From: Mycobacterium sp. 050128
Lineage (GTDB): Bacteria > Actinomycetota > Actinomycetes > Mycobacteriales > Mycobacteriaceae
Length of the DNA: 64,000 nucleotides
Reading direction: 5' to 3'
Assembly: GCF_036409155.1 (NCBI RefSeq)
Contig: NZ_JAZGLW010000001.1
Span: forward strand, 1,240,001-1,304,000
Shown here: positions 35,155-44,141 of the stretch, piece after piece
Position numbering within the stretch: position 1 is the stretch's first letter
How the letters are laid out: each line of letters opens with the position of its first letter
Notes under the pieces: model-generated
Told to the model about the DNA's origin: nothing
The model's input: the letters and a program-made list of their open reading frames with translations, nothing else
Databases searched by the model: none
Made by a program: the position numbers and the translations under genes

Positions 35155-36903
35155 ATGACCACACTTTCGGCATCATCTACCGCTGCGCCGGACGAGTCGC
35201 AGGACACTGCGCTGACCGACGGCTTCCACCTCGTCGTCGAGGCGCTCCAGGCCAACGACATCGACACGATCTACGGCATCGTCGGCATCCCGATCACCGA
35301 CCTCGCCCGGGTCGCGCAGGCCTGCGGCATGCGGTACATCGGTTTCCGGCAGGAGACTTCCGCCGGAAATGCCGCCGCGGCCGCCGGGTTTCTCACCGGC
35401 CGCCCGGGAGTGTGCTTGACGACCTCCGGGCCCGGGTTTCTCAACGGTCTGCCCGCGCTGGCCAACGCCACCACGAACTGCTTCCCGATGATCCAGATCT
35501 CGGGTTCGAGCAATCGAGCGCTGGTCGACTTGCAGCGCGGCGACTATCAGGACCTGGATCAGCTCAACGCCGCGCGGCCCTTCGTCAAGGCGGCCTACCG
35601 GGTCGAGCGGGTCGAGGACATCGGGCTCGCCATCGCACGCGCGATCCGCACCGCGGTCTCCGGGCGGCCGGGCGGTGTCTACCTCGACATCCCGGGCGCG
35701 GTGCTGGGGCAGGCCATGGACGCCGCCGAGGGGGCCGAAAGCGTTTGGCGGGTCATCGATCCCGCGCCGCGCCAGCTGCCCGCCCCGGAGGCGGTCGATC
35801 GCGCGTTGGACGTGCTCGCGCGGGCGCGGCGGCCGCTGATCGTGCTCGGCAAGGGCGCCGCGTACGCGCAGGCCGATGGCGTGATCCGGGACTTCGTCGA
35901 ATCCAGCGGAATTCCGTTCCTGCCGATGTCGATGGCCAAGGGCCTACTGCCGGATTCGCACCGCCAGTCCGCGGCGGCCGCACGCTCGCTGGCCATCGCC
36001 CGCGCCGACGCGGTGTTGCTGGTCGGTGCGCGGCTGAATTGGCTTCTCGGCCATGGTGAATCGCCGCAGTGGGCCGCCGACGCCAAGTTCGTGCAGATCG
36101 ACATCGCGGCGTCGGAGTTCGACAGCAACCAGCCGATCGTGGCGCCGCTGGCCGGCGACATCGGATCGGTGATGTTCGCGTTGCGCGACGGCTTGGCCAC
36201 CCGGCCGATCACGGTGCCGACGGAATGGACCGACGAGCTGGCCGATCGCCGAGCCCGTAACGACGCCAAGATGCGCGAGCGGCTCGCCGAAAATCCGCAC
36301 CCGATGCGGTTTTACAACGCACTCGGTGCGATTCGTTCAGTGCTGCAAGCGAATCCGGATGTCTACGTCGTCAATGAGGGCGCCAATGCACTGGACCTGG
36401 CCCGCAACGTGATCGAGATGGAGTTGCCACGGCACCGCCTCGACACCGGGACCTGGGGTGTGATGGGCATCGGCATGGGCTACGCGATCGCCGCCGCGGT
36501 CGAGACGGGCCGGCCCGTCGTCGCGATCGAAGGCGACAGCGCATTCGGGTTCAGCGGCATGGAGATCGAGACCATTTGCCGCTACCGCCTGCCGGTGACG
36601 GTCATCATCCTCAACAACGGCGGCGTGTACCGCGGCGACGAAGAGCCCACCGGAGACAGCCCCGCCCCCACGGTGCTCAACGCCGGAGCCCGGCACGAGC
36701 TACTTGCAGAGGCGTTCGGCGGCAAGGGATATCACGTCACCACCCCGGCCGAGCTGCAGTCGGCGCTCACCGAGGCGCTCGCATCGAACGGGCCGTCACT
36801 GATCGACTGTGAACTCGACCCGGCGGCCGGGGTGGAGAGCGGACACCTGGCGAGCCTCAACCCGACCAGCGCAGCCAACCGGAAGGTCAGCGCCGACGGG
36901 TAA
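35155..36903 (+). CDS. oxcA: Oxalyl-CoA decarboxylase (ThDP-dependent)
   Basis: A 582-residue ThDP enzyme converting oxalyl-CoA to formyl-CoA and CO2. The N-terminal activating Glu is in GFRQETSAGNAA. The Pyr-domain contains LTTSGPGFLNGLPAL, and the ThDP/Mg motif is EGDSAFGFSGME followed, about 25 residues on, by ILNNGGVYRG. The Tyr in NGGVYRG and the Ser/Arg-containing C-terminal region match OxcA rather than acetolactate synthase. The start is the ATG at 35155 with a CGAGGAG site. The length equals that of M. tuberculosis Rv0118c. Its last 17 bases overlap the convergent lysR gene. Confidence 0.92.
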   Translation: MTTLSASSTAAPDESQDTALTDGFHLVVEALQANDIDTIYGIVGIPITDLARVAQACGMRYIGFRQETSAGNAAAAAGFLTGRPGVCLTTSGPGFLNGLPALANATTNCFPMIQISGSSNRALVDLQRGDYQDLDQLNAARPFVKAAYRVERVEDIGLAIARAIRTAVSGRPGGVYLDIPGAVLGQAMDAAEGAESVWRVIDPAPRQLPAPEAVDRALDVLARARRPLIVLGKGAAYAQADGVIRDFVESSGIPFLPMSMAKGLLPDSHRQSAAAARSLAIARADAVLLVGARLNWLLGHGESPQWAADAKFVQIDIAASEFDSNQPIVAPLAGDIGSVMFALRDGLATRPITVPTEWTDELADRRARNDAKMRERLAENPHPMRFYNALGAIRSVLQANPDVYVVNEGANALDLARNVIEMELPRHRLDTGTWGVMGIGMGYAIAAAVETGRPVVAIEGDSAFGFSGMEIETICRYRLPVTVIILNNGGVYRGDEEPTGDSPAPTVLNAGARHELLAEAFGGKGYHVTTPAELQSALTEALASNGPSLIDCELDPAAGVESGHLASLNPTSAANRKVSADG

Positions 36904-37825
36904 CCCCAACCAGCGCAGCGTTGAAGAACTCGTCCAGCGAGAGTTCTTGCGCGGAGGCGACGAGCGCCCGGGCAACCGGCGACCCGGGCCCCGAGGAGTT
37001 GGTGGCCAAAGTGATTTCGGCCTTGACGACCGGATCGACCATTTCGACCGCCCGGATCTCGCCGCCCAGCGACGAGGTCCACAGCCAGGTATGCGGGACG
37101 ATGCACGCCCAGTTGCCGGAGGCGACCTGTGCGAGTAATGAAGCCACCGAGTCGGTTTCGACTTGCGGGCTGACGGTGATGCCGTGGCCGGCGAAGGCCT
37201 CGTCGATGATTTGGCGGTCCCGCATGTCGGCGGTGAGCAAGGCCAGCGGCAACTGCGCGGCATCCGGCCAGCGCAACGTCGTTGCGCCGGACGGCAACAT
37301 ATCCGCCGGCGACAGCAGCACGTAGCGCTCCGCATAAAGCGGCACCAGGTCCACGTCGTGCGCGTCATCGTGCGATGCGTGCACGATCGCGGCGTCGAGC
37401 TCGAATTCCCGCAAGCGCCGGTACAGTTCGGTGGCCGCCAACCGGGAATTGATGTGCACCTTGACCAATGGATGCGCCGAGCAGAAGGCCGACAGCACCA
37501 GCGACGCCGTTGTCGATGCGGTGGGCACAGCGCCCAGCCGAAGCGTTCCGGTGATTCCCGATCGCACCGCGTCTACCTCGGCCTTGAATGCGTCATGCTC
37601 GGCCAGAATCCGCTTGGCCCACACGACCAGTCGCTCACCTTCGGGGGTGAGGCCTTCGAAGCTGTGCCCGCGGTTGATCAGCGTGACGTTGAGTTCACGT
37701 TCCAGCTTGGCGATCGCGGCGGACAGCGCGGGCTGCGATACATAACACTTCTCGGCGGCCCGAGCGAAGTGGCGCTCCTGGGCGACCGCGACGAAGTACT
37801 CCAGCTGACGAAAGAGCACTCGCAC
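36887..37825 (-). CDS. oxyS: LysR-family regulator OxyS
   Basis: A 312-residue LysR regulator with winged helix RQLEYFVAVAQERHFARAAEKCYVSQPALSAAIAKLE and a periplasmic-binding-protein-like effector domain from about residue 90. It corresponds to Rv0117, reported in mycobacteria as a regulator affecting katG and oxidative-stress response. Its location beside oxcA suggests oxalate or formate metabolism as another possible target, but this is inference. It is convergent with oxcA (17-base overlap) and divergent from ldtA across 184 bases, where I see only a modest GGCGG-N8-CCGCC hairpin near its start. Confidence 0.92.
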   Translation of the reverse strand: MRVLFRQLEYFVAVAQERHFARAAEKCYVSQPALSAAIAKLERELNVTLINRGHSFEGLTPEGERLVVWAKRILAEHDAFKAEVDAVRSGITGTLRLGAVPTASTTASLVLSAFCSAHPLVKVHINSRLAATELYRRLREFELDAAIVHASHDDAHDVDLVPLYAERYVLLSPADMLPSGATTLRWPDAAQLPLALLTADMRDRQIIDEAFAGHGITVSPQVETDSVASLLAQVASGNWACIVPHTWLWTSSLGGEIRAVEMVDPVVKAEITLATNSSGPGSPVARALVASAQELSLDEFFNAALVGVTRRR

Positions 37826-38009
37826 CTCCTCGGTCTGGCGGCACCGATTCCGCCGAGGTTAACCCGTCGGTGGCGATCGAACTCAACCGGTGATCCGATC
37901 GTTATCGTGGAGACCGGCCGGGAGTGTCATTGTTTGCTAAAAACCGTAATGGTCAGACAGCCAGTAGAATATCGTGGTGTTGATCGCACCATCTCGGAGG
38001 GTTGACGCC

Positions 38010-38765
38010 ATGCGTCGTGGGGTTCGTTATCTATTTGTTATGGTCGCGATCACGGGTTTCGGCGTGCTGGGGTCCGGTTCCCACGCGGTCGCCTCGGTCC
38101 CGGTACCGGCGCCAACCCCCGCAATTGCCTCGATTTTGCCGGCCGACGGCGCGGTGGTGGGAATCGCGCACCCGGTCGTCGTGAAATTCACCGCGCCGGT
38201 GAGCGACCGATCCGCCGTCGAACGCTCCATCCACGTCGCCTCCCCGAACAACATCACCGGCCACTTCGAGTGGCCCGAAAACAACGTCGTGCAATGGGTT
38301 CCGAACCAGTATTGGCCTGCCCACAGCCACGTCTCCGTGGGTGTGCAGGAACTGACAACGGGTTTCGACACCGGCGATGCGTTTCTGGGTGTGGCCAGCC
38401 TCTCCGGGCACACCTTCACGGTCAGTAGGGACGGCGAGATTCTGCGCACGATGCCCGCCTCGATGGGTAAGCCCAGCCGCCCGACGCCGGTCGGTAACTT
38501 CACCGCGCTCGAGAAGCAACGCAGCGTCGTCATGGACTCGCGGACTATCGGTATCCCGCTGAGTTCGCCCGAGGGATACAAGATCACCGCTCAATACGCG
38601 GTCCGCGTCACCTGGAGCGGGGTGTACGTGCACTCGGCACCCTGGTCCGTCGACTCGCAGGGCCACGCCAACGTCAGCCACGGTTGCATCAACCTGAGCC
38701 CGGACAACGCCGCGTGGTATTTCAACAACGTCAACGTCGGCGACCCCATTCAGGTCGTCGCGTAG
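38010..38765 (+). CDS. ldtA: L,D-transpeptidase LdtA (LdtMt1-like)
   Basis: A 251-residue exported enzyme making 3-3 (meso-DAP to meso-DAP) peptidoglycan crosslinks, the carbapenem-sensitive type. A signal/anchor segment (YLFVMVAITGFGVLGSGSHA) precedes a bacterial immunoglobulin-like domain (about 40-125), then a YkuD catalytic domain. The catalytic motif SHGCINLS places the nucleophile at Cys226, with His208 in VHSAPW and His224. Length and Cys number are identical to M. tuberculosis LdtMt1 (Rv0116c). The start is the ATG at 38010 behind CGGAGGG. Confidence 0.95.
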   Translation: MRRGVRYLFVMVAITGFGVLGSGSHAVASVPVPAPTPAIASILPADGAVVGIAHPVVVKFTAPVSDRSAVERSIHVASPNNITGHFEWPENNVVQWVPNQYWPAHSHVSVGVQELTTGFDTGDAFLGVASLSGHTFTVSRDGEILRTMPASMGKPSRPTPVGNFTALEKQRSVVMDSRTIGIPLSSPEGYKITAQYAVRVTWSGVYVHSAPWSVDSQGHANVSHGCINLSPDNAAWYFNNVNVGDPIQVVA

Positions 38766-38819
38766 CAGTCCCGGGCCGCCCACGCTGGGTGTGGCGACGG
38801 TCACAGTGATCGGGTGGAA

Positions 38820-38855
38820 GACTCCTAGCGGGCCAATGGTTGGCGCTAAGGAGTC
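38820..38855. other. 15-bp stem hairpin just upstream of the carboxylic acid reductase gene
   Basis: The left arm (GACTCCTAGCG then CCAA, 38820-38836) pairs with TTGG, CGCTA and GGAGTC (38840-38855), with a single bulged A and a GG bulge, closing a TGG loop. It ends 26 bases before the ATG at 38882. There is no U-tract, so a plain intrinsic terminator for ldtA is unlikely. It could be a leader hairpin or an operator. Confidence 0.65.
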
Positions 38856-38881
38856 GTCCGAACTAGAGCCTGGGGGCTGGC

Positions 38882-41800
38882 ATGACTACCGATGTGACGC
38901 GCGACAACGGCACCAGCGCGAGTGCGACGGCCACCCCACGAGAACGAGTGGCCGAGCGCATCAGCCGGGTGGAGGCGACCGACGAGCAATATCGAAACGC
39001 CAAGCCGGATCTCGCGCTGCAGGCCGCGGCGCGCCGGCCCGGTCTTCGCCTTCCGCAGATCCTGGAGATGTTCGTGGAAGGCTACGGTGACCGCCCCGCA
39101 TTAGGGTGGCGCGCTCGCGAGTTGACCACCGATCCCGCGACCGGCCGCACCACCTCCAGGCTGCTCCCCCGATTCGACACGATCAGCTACCGCGATCTGT
39201 GGGCCAACGTCCGCGCCGTCGCCACGGCGTGGCGGCGCGGCGAGGCCGTTGCGGTGACGCCGGGGGACGTGGTCGCGACTCTCGGTTTCGCTAGCCCCGA
39301 GTACTTGACGCTTGACCTGGTGACCGGCTACCTGGGCCTGGTGGCGGTCCCGCTGCAGCACAACGCAACGGCGTCGCGGCTACAGCCGATCGTTGCCGAA
39401 ATCGAACCCCAGGTGCTCGCCACCGGGGCGGAGTATCTCGACCTCGCCGTCGAGGCCGCGCTGGGCAGCACATCGTTGCGGCGTCTGGTGGTCTTCGACT
39501 ACCAGCCGGAGATCGACGATCAGCGGGAGAACCTCGAGCGCGCGCGGGCGAGATTGGCCGACGCCGACATGGCGGTCACCATCGAGACCTTCGCCGAATT
39601 GGTCGAGCGCGGCCGCGCATTGCCGCAGGAGCCGATCTACACCGGCGAAACCGACGAGCGGCTGGCCATGATCATGTACACCTCGGGTAGCACCGGCCTG
39701 CCCAAGGGTGCGATGTACACCGAGCGCATGATCTTGAAGCTGTGGACCAACGAGCTCTACCCCGAATTCGCTGATATACCGGTGTTCAACGTCAACTTCA
39801 TGCCACTCAACCACGTGGGCGGACGGATACCGCTGTCGTCGTCGTTCCAAGCCGGTGGCACCAGCTATTTCGTGCCGGAGAGTGACCTGTCCACGTTGTT
39901 CGACGACTGGAATCTGGTGCGCCCCACCGAAATGGGCATGGTGCCGCGGGTGGTCGAGATGCTCTACCAGCGTTACCAAAGCGCGGTGGACCGCCTGATC
40001 GGTCAAGGCGCCGAACCCCAGGACGCTGACGCAACGGCGAAAGCTGAACTGCGCGAACAACTTCTGGGCGGTCGTGTAATCACCAGCTTCTCCACCACCG
40101 CGCCGCTGGCCGCCGAGATGAAGATCTTTATCGAGTCATGCTTGGACGTGCATGTGCTGGACGGCTACGGCTTGACCGAGGTCGGGATGGTGTTCAAGGA
40201 CGGTGTGGTGAGCCGGCCACCGATCCTCGACTACAAACTGATCGACGTGCCCGAATTGGGTTATTTCCACACCGACAAGCCACACCCGCGAGGCGAGCTG
40301 CTGGTGAAGTCGCAGACCGCATTCGGCGGGTATTTCAAACGCCCCGATGTGACGGCGAATGCGTTCGACCCCGACGGCTACTATCGCACCGGCGACGTGA
40401 TGGCCGAAGTCGGACCGGATCGACTGGTCTATGTCGACCGGCGCAACAACGTATTGAAGTTGGCGCAAGGCGAATTCGTCGCGGTGGCACGCCTGGAAGC
40501 CGTCTTCAGCAGCGCCGCGCTGGTGCGGCAGATCTTCGTGTACGGCAACAGCGAGCGGCCTTACCTATTGGCGGTCGTGGTCCCGACCCTGGAAGCCGAG
40601 CAACGTTTCGCCGGTGATCCGGAGAGCCTCAAGGCAGCGCTGAGCGAATCCCTTCGTCGCACTGCCAAACTCGCCGAGCTGCAATCCTACGAAGTGCCCG
40701 CCGACTTCCTGGTCGACTCCGAGCCGTTCAGCGAGGACAACGGCCTGCTGTCGGGGGTCGGAAAGCTGCTGCGCCCCAAGCTGAAGGAGCACTACGGCGC
40801 CCGGCTGGAAGACCTCTACGCCGAGCTCGCCGCCACCCGCACCGCCGAGCTGCGCGCGCTGCGCGAAGGCGCGGCTGACCGGCCGGTCCTCGACACCCTG
40901 ACGCGCGCCGCCGAAGCGTTACTGGGCCTGCCCGGCGGTCCGCCGCAGCCCGATACGCAGTTCCTGGATCTGGGCGGCGACTCGCTGTCCGCGCTGACCT
41001 TCTCTAACCTGCTGCAGGACATCTTCGATGTGCAAGTGCCGGTGGGCCAGATCATCAGCCCGGCGTCCGACTTGCGTCAACTCGCGGAATATGTGGAATC
41101 CGAACGTGAATCCGGCGCCAAGCGCCCCACGTTCTCGACCGTGCACGGCCGCGACGCCACCGAAGTCCGCGCATCCGAACTCACCCTCGACAAGTTCATC
41201 GACGCCGCCACCCTGGCCGCAGCCCCGCAGTTGCCGCACGCCACCGGCACGCCGCACACGGTGCTGCTCACCGGTGCCAACGGCTATCTGGGTCGCTTCC
41301 TTACCCTGGAATGGCTTGAACGGCTGGCCGAAAGAGGCGGAAAGCTCATCACCATCATCCGCGGCACCGATACCGAAGCCGCCGCCCAGCGCCTGGAAGG
41401 TGTTTTCGACAGCGGTGACCCACAACTCCTGCAGCGGTACCGCACCCTGGCCGCCGATCATCTCGAGATCATTGTCGGCGACATTGCTGAGCCGAATCTT
41501 GGCTTGGGCCAAGCGACTTGGGAGCGCCTCGCCCAAGACGTCGAGATGATCGTGCACCCCGCGGCACTGGTCAACCACGTGCTGCCGTACGACCAGCTGT
41601 TCGGCCCGAACGTCGTGGGTACCGCCGAGTTGATCCGCCTGGCGATCACGACGCGCATCAAGCCGGTCACGTACATGTCGACCGTTGCGGTGGCCATGTC
41701 GGTGGATCCCCACGCGTTCGCCGAGGACGGTGACATCCGCACCGTCAGCGCGGTACGTCGCGTCGACGACAGCTATGCGAACGGGTACGCGAACAGCAAG

Positions 41801-42451
41801 TGGGGCGGCGAGGTGCTGCTGCGAGAGGCGCACGACCTGTGCGGGTTGCCGGCCGCGGTGTTCCGGTCCGACATGATCCTCGCGCACAGCCAGTACGCGG
41901 GACAGCTCAATATCCCGGATGCGTTCACCCGGTTGATCTTCAGCTTGCTGGTGACCGGTATCGCACCGTCGTCGTTCTACCAAACCGACCCACAAGGAAA
42001 CCGGGCGGTGGCGCACTACGACGGTCTGCCCGCCGACTTCGTGGCGGAGTCGGTGACCACGCTGGGCGAGCAGACGGCGACGGCCGGAACGTACCGGTCC
42101 TTCGACGTGATGAACCCGCACGACGACGGCATCTCGCTGGATGTGTTCGTCGATTGGCTGATCGCCGGCGGCAACGACATCCGGCGCATCGACGACCACG
42201 ACGAGTGGTTCGGGCGTTTCGAGACGGCGCTGCGGGCGCTGCCGGACAAACAGCGTCAGCATTCGGTGCTTCCGTTGCTCGATGTCTACCGGAAGCCCGA
42301 GGCACCATTGCGTGGGGCGCCGGCGCCGACGGACGTGTTCCGCGGTGCGGTGCAGGCGGCGAAAATTGGTGCGGACAAAGACATTCCGCACTTGTCGGAG
42401 CGGCTGATCGAGAAGTACGTCGCGGATCTGCGGCTGGTCGGGCTGGTCTAG
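38882..42451 (+). CDS. car: Carboxylic acid reductase (FadD9-type)
   Basis: A 1189-residue three-domain enzyme that reduces carboxylic acids to aldehydes with ATP and NADPH. Residues 1 to about 650 form the adenylation domain ([18 protein letters not shown] near 262; [14 protein letters not shown]). The carrier domain has [13 protein letters not shown] with the phosphopantetheine Ser701. The reductase domain begins [18 protein letters not shown] near 794, with YANSK as its YxxxK near 968. The active form needs a phosphopantetheinyl transferase, not found in this window. M. tuberculosis has a relative, Rv2590 (FadD9), at a different place. Substrates are usually aromatic and medium-chain aliphatic acids. 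A strong hairpin precedes the start. Confidence 0.95.
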   Translation: MTTDVTRDNGTSASATATPRERVAERISRVEATDEQYRNAKPDLALQAAARRPGLRLPQILEMFVEGYGDRPALGWRARELTTDPATGRTTSRLLPRFDTISYRDLWANVRAVATAWRRGEAVAVTPGDVVATLGFASPEYLTLDLVTGYLGLVAVPLQHNATASRLQPIVAEIEPQVLATGAEYLDLAVEAALGSTSLRRLVVFDYQPEIDDQRENLERARARLADADMAVTIETFAELVERGRALPQEPIYTGETDERLAMIMYTSGSTGLPKGAMYTERMILKLWTNELYPEFADIPVFNVNFMPLNHVGGRIPLSSSFQAGGTSYFVPESDLSTLFDDWNLVRPTEMGMVPRVVEMLYQRYQSAVDRLIGQGAEPQDADATAKAELREQLLGGRVITSFSTTAPLAAEMKIFIESCLDVHVLDGYGLTEVGMVFKDGVVSRPPILDYKLIDVPELGYFHTDKPHPRGELLVKSQTAFGGYFKRPDVTANAFDPDGYYRTGDVMAEVGPDRLVYVDRRNNVLKLAQGEFVAVARLEAVFSSAALVRQIFVYGNSERPYLLAVVVPTLEAEQRFAGDPESLKAALSESLRRTAKLAELQSYEVPADFLVDSEPFSEDNGLLSGVGKLLRPKLKEHYGARLEDLYAELAATRTAELRALREGAADRPVLDTLTRAAEALLGLPGGPPQPDTQFLDLGGDSLSALTFSNLLQDIFDVQVPVGQIISPASDLRQLAEYVESERESGAKRPTFSTVHGRDATEVRASELTLDKFIDAATLAAAPQLPHATGTPHTVLLTGANGYLGRFLTLEWLERLAERGGKLITIIRGTDTEAAAQRLEGVFDSGDPQLLQRYRTLAADHLEIIVGDIAEPNLGLGQATWERLAQDVEMIVHPAALVNHVLPYDQLFGPNVVGTAELIRLAITTRIKPVTYMSTVAVAMSVDPHAFAEDGDIRTVSAVRRVDDSYANGYANSKWGGEVLLREAHDLCGLPAAVFRSDMILAHSQYAGQLNIPDAFTRLIFSLLVTGIAPSSFYQTDPQGNRAVAHYDGLPADFVAESVTTLGEQTATAGTYRSFDVMNPHDDGISLDVFVDWLIAGGNDIRRIDDHDEWFGRFETALRALPDKQRQHSVLPLLDVYRKPEAPLRGAPAPTDVFRGAVQAAKIGADKDIPHLSERLIEKYVADLRLVGLV

Positions 42452-42460
42452 CCCGAAAAG

Positions 42461-43057
42461 CTAACCATGCAAACCGTTCTTGACCGCCGCGGCTTGCTTG
42501 CGGCCGACATCGGTGGCGACGGCCGGGTCGATCGGGTCGTTGGGTGCGCTGTCGAATTCCAGGTTGACCAGCGCCCTGCCCTCGGTGAACAACAACACCG
42601 CGATCGCCTGCGAATTATCGGGCGAAGCACCCGAAATCATCGCCCCGTTGGTGCCGACGTCGACGGGCTGCCACGTGCCGGCGACCTTCTTCGCGTAGTT
42701 CGTCTTGGTGTTCTCCAGGGCGGCAGCAGCGATCGAGGGATCGGCGACGACCAGGATGGTGTCGCCGATACGCCGGCTGTTGTCCGCATTGACGAACAGC
42801 TGCGCAACGCCGGTCGTGTTGTTGGAGTTCAGCACCGGTGGTTGCGGCGCCGTGAAATCCCCGCCGATATCACCGGGCTGGATCAGCAGCGCGCTGTAAT
42901 CCGGCGGAGGTCCCGCCGGGGTGCTGGGGGCAGCAGTAGCACCGCTCCTGGACTGCGGGGCCGACGTCTTGCCGCCGTTGGCGCAGCCGGTGATCGCGAT
43001 GCCGACCGCCATGGTGGCGGCCACCCAACCGGTGACAGTCCTACGCGCGCGTCGCAT
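42461..43057 (-). CDS. Putative mycobacterial lipoprotein
   Basis: A 198-residue exported protein. The signal sequence WVAATMAVGIAITGCAN ends in a lipobox with Cys25. A low-complexity Ala/Pro/Ser linker follows, then a globular domain (LLIQPGDIGGDF to AVKNGLHG). The domain has no catalytic motif I recognise; similar small lipoproteins are widespread in mycobacteria and of unknown role. It is convergent with car (nine-base gap) and divergent from the oxidoreductase gene across 127 bases. Confidence 0.75.
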   Translation of the reverse strand: MRRARRTVTGWVAATMAVGIAITGCANGGKTSAPQSRSGATAAPSTPAGPPPDYSALLIQPGDIGGDFTAPQPPVLNSNNTTGVAQLFVNADNSRRIGDTILVVADPSIAAAALENTKTNYAKKVAGTWQPVDVGTNGAMISGASPDNSQAIAVLLFTEGRALVNLEFDSAPNDPIDPAVATDVGRKQAAAVKNGLHG

Positions 43058-43184
43058 GGGCTTCCTTTCGGTCGAGGACAGGGCCAGCGCATATGAACAT
43101 ACGCCCGGTCGACAGGCGCCGGTTCGCGCCTATCCTGGCCAGGGGCCGGGCGCAAGTTTCGATTCAAGTGGTTAGGAGATCGAG

Positions 43185-44138
43185 ATGACGGCTGAAGTGG
43201 CGCGCGCGGTACGGTTCGACCGCTACGGGGGCCGTGACGTGCTGTACGTGGCAGATATCGACATGCCGGCACCCGGCCAGGGTGAGGTAGTTGTCGAGGT
43301 TCGCGCCGCCGGCATCAATCCCGGTGAGGCCGCGATCCGATCGGGAGCACTGGACGAGATGTTCCCCACCACGTTTCCTTCCGGGCAAGGCAGCGACCTC
43401 GCCGGTGTCGTGACGGCAACCGGTCCGGGGGTCACCGAGTTCGCGGTCGGCGACGAGGTGCTGGGGTTCAGCTTACGGCGATCGAGCCATGCCACCCACA
43501 CCGCCGTCCCGGTGGATCAGTTGATCCCCAAGCCTGCGCAATTGAGTTGGGAGGCAGCGGGTTCGCTCTATGTCGTCGCCGCGACCGCATACGCTGCTGT
43601 GCGCGCGGTCGCACCGCGGCCGGGCGAGACCGTCGCCGTGTCGGCGGCGGCCGGAGGTGTCGGCAGTCTCGTCGTCCAGCTGTTGGTCCTGCGCGAGGCG
43701 CGAGTGCTCGGCATCGCCGGCGCGGGCAACGCCGAATGGCTGCGGGCGCACGGTGTCATTCCGATCGGCTACGGCGGTGATCTTCAAGGGTTGGCCGAGC
43801 GGTTGCGCGAGGCGGCCCCGAACGGAATCGACGCGTTCATCGACTTGTTCGGCCCGGACTACGTCCAGCTCGCCGTGGATCTGGGGGTGACACCGGAACG
43901 CATCGACACGATCATCTCCTTCCAGAAGGCAGGCGAAGTCGGCGCCAAGACCGAAGGCAGCACCGACGCGTCCACCCCGGAAGTGCTCGCCGAGGTGGCC
44001 GACCTCATCGCCACCGGCGCCGTCGATTTCGACGTGGCCGCGACGTTCCCGATGGATCGGGTGGCTGACGCCTTCGAGGAACTCGAGCGCCGGCACACGC
44101 ATGGCAAAATTGTTCTGCTGCCCAATGGTTCGCCGTAG
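43185..44138 (+). CDS. Zinc-independent quinone-oxidoreductase-like protein (MDR family)
   Basis: A 317-residue medium-chain dehydrogenase/reductase of the quinone oxidoreductase group. The N-terminal GroES-like domain has GINPGEAAIRSG and GSDLAGVVTATGPGV. The Rossmann domain has VAVSAAAGGVGSLVVQLL (AxxGGVG). No Cys/His zinc set is visible. Probably NADPH-dependent. It is monocistronic and convergent with the transporter gene, with a three-base gap. Confidence 0.9.
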   Translation: MTAEVARAVRFDRYGGRDVLYVADIDMPAPGQGEVVVEVRAAGINPGEAAIRSGALDEMFPTTFPSGQGSDLAGVVTATGPGVTEFAVGDEVLGFSLRRSSHATHTAVPVDQLIPKPAQLSWEAAGSLYVVAATAYAAVRAVAPRPGETVAVSAAAGGVGSLVVQLLVLREARVLGIAGAGNAEWLRAHGVIPIGYGGDLQGLAERLREAAPNGIDAFIDLFGPDYVQLAVDLGVTPERIDTIISFQKAGEVGAKTEGSTDASTPEVLAEVADLIATGAVDFDVAATFPMDRVADAFEELERRHTHGKIVLLPNGSP

Positions 44139-44141
44139 TCG

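Noticed and set aside
37828..37858. GGCGG/CCGCC hairpin upstream of oxyS
   Set aside because: Short stem of common GC-rich words, with a mismatch-filled extension; no support beyond chance.
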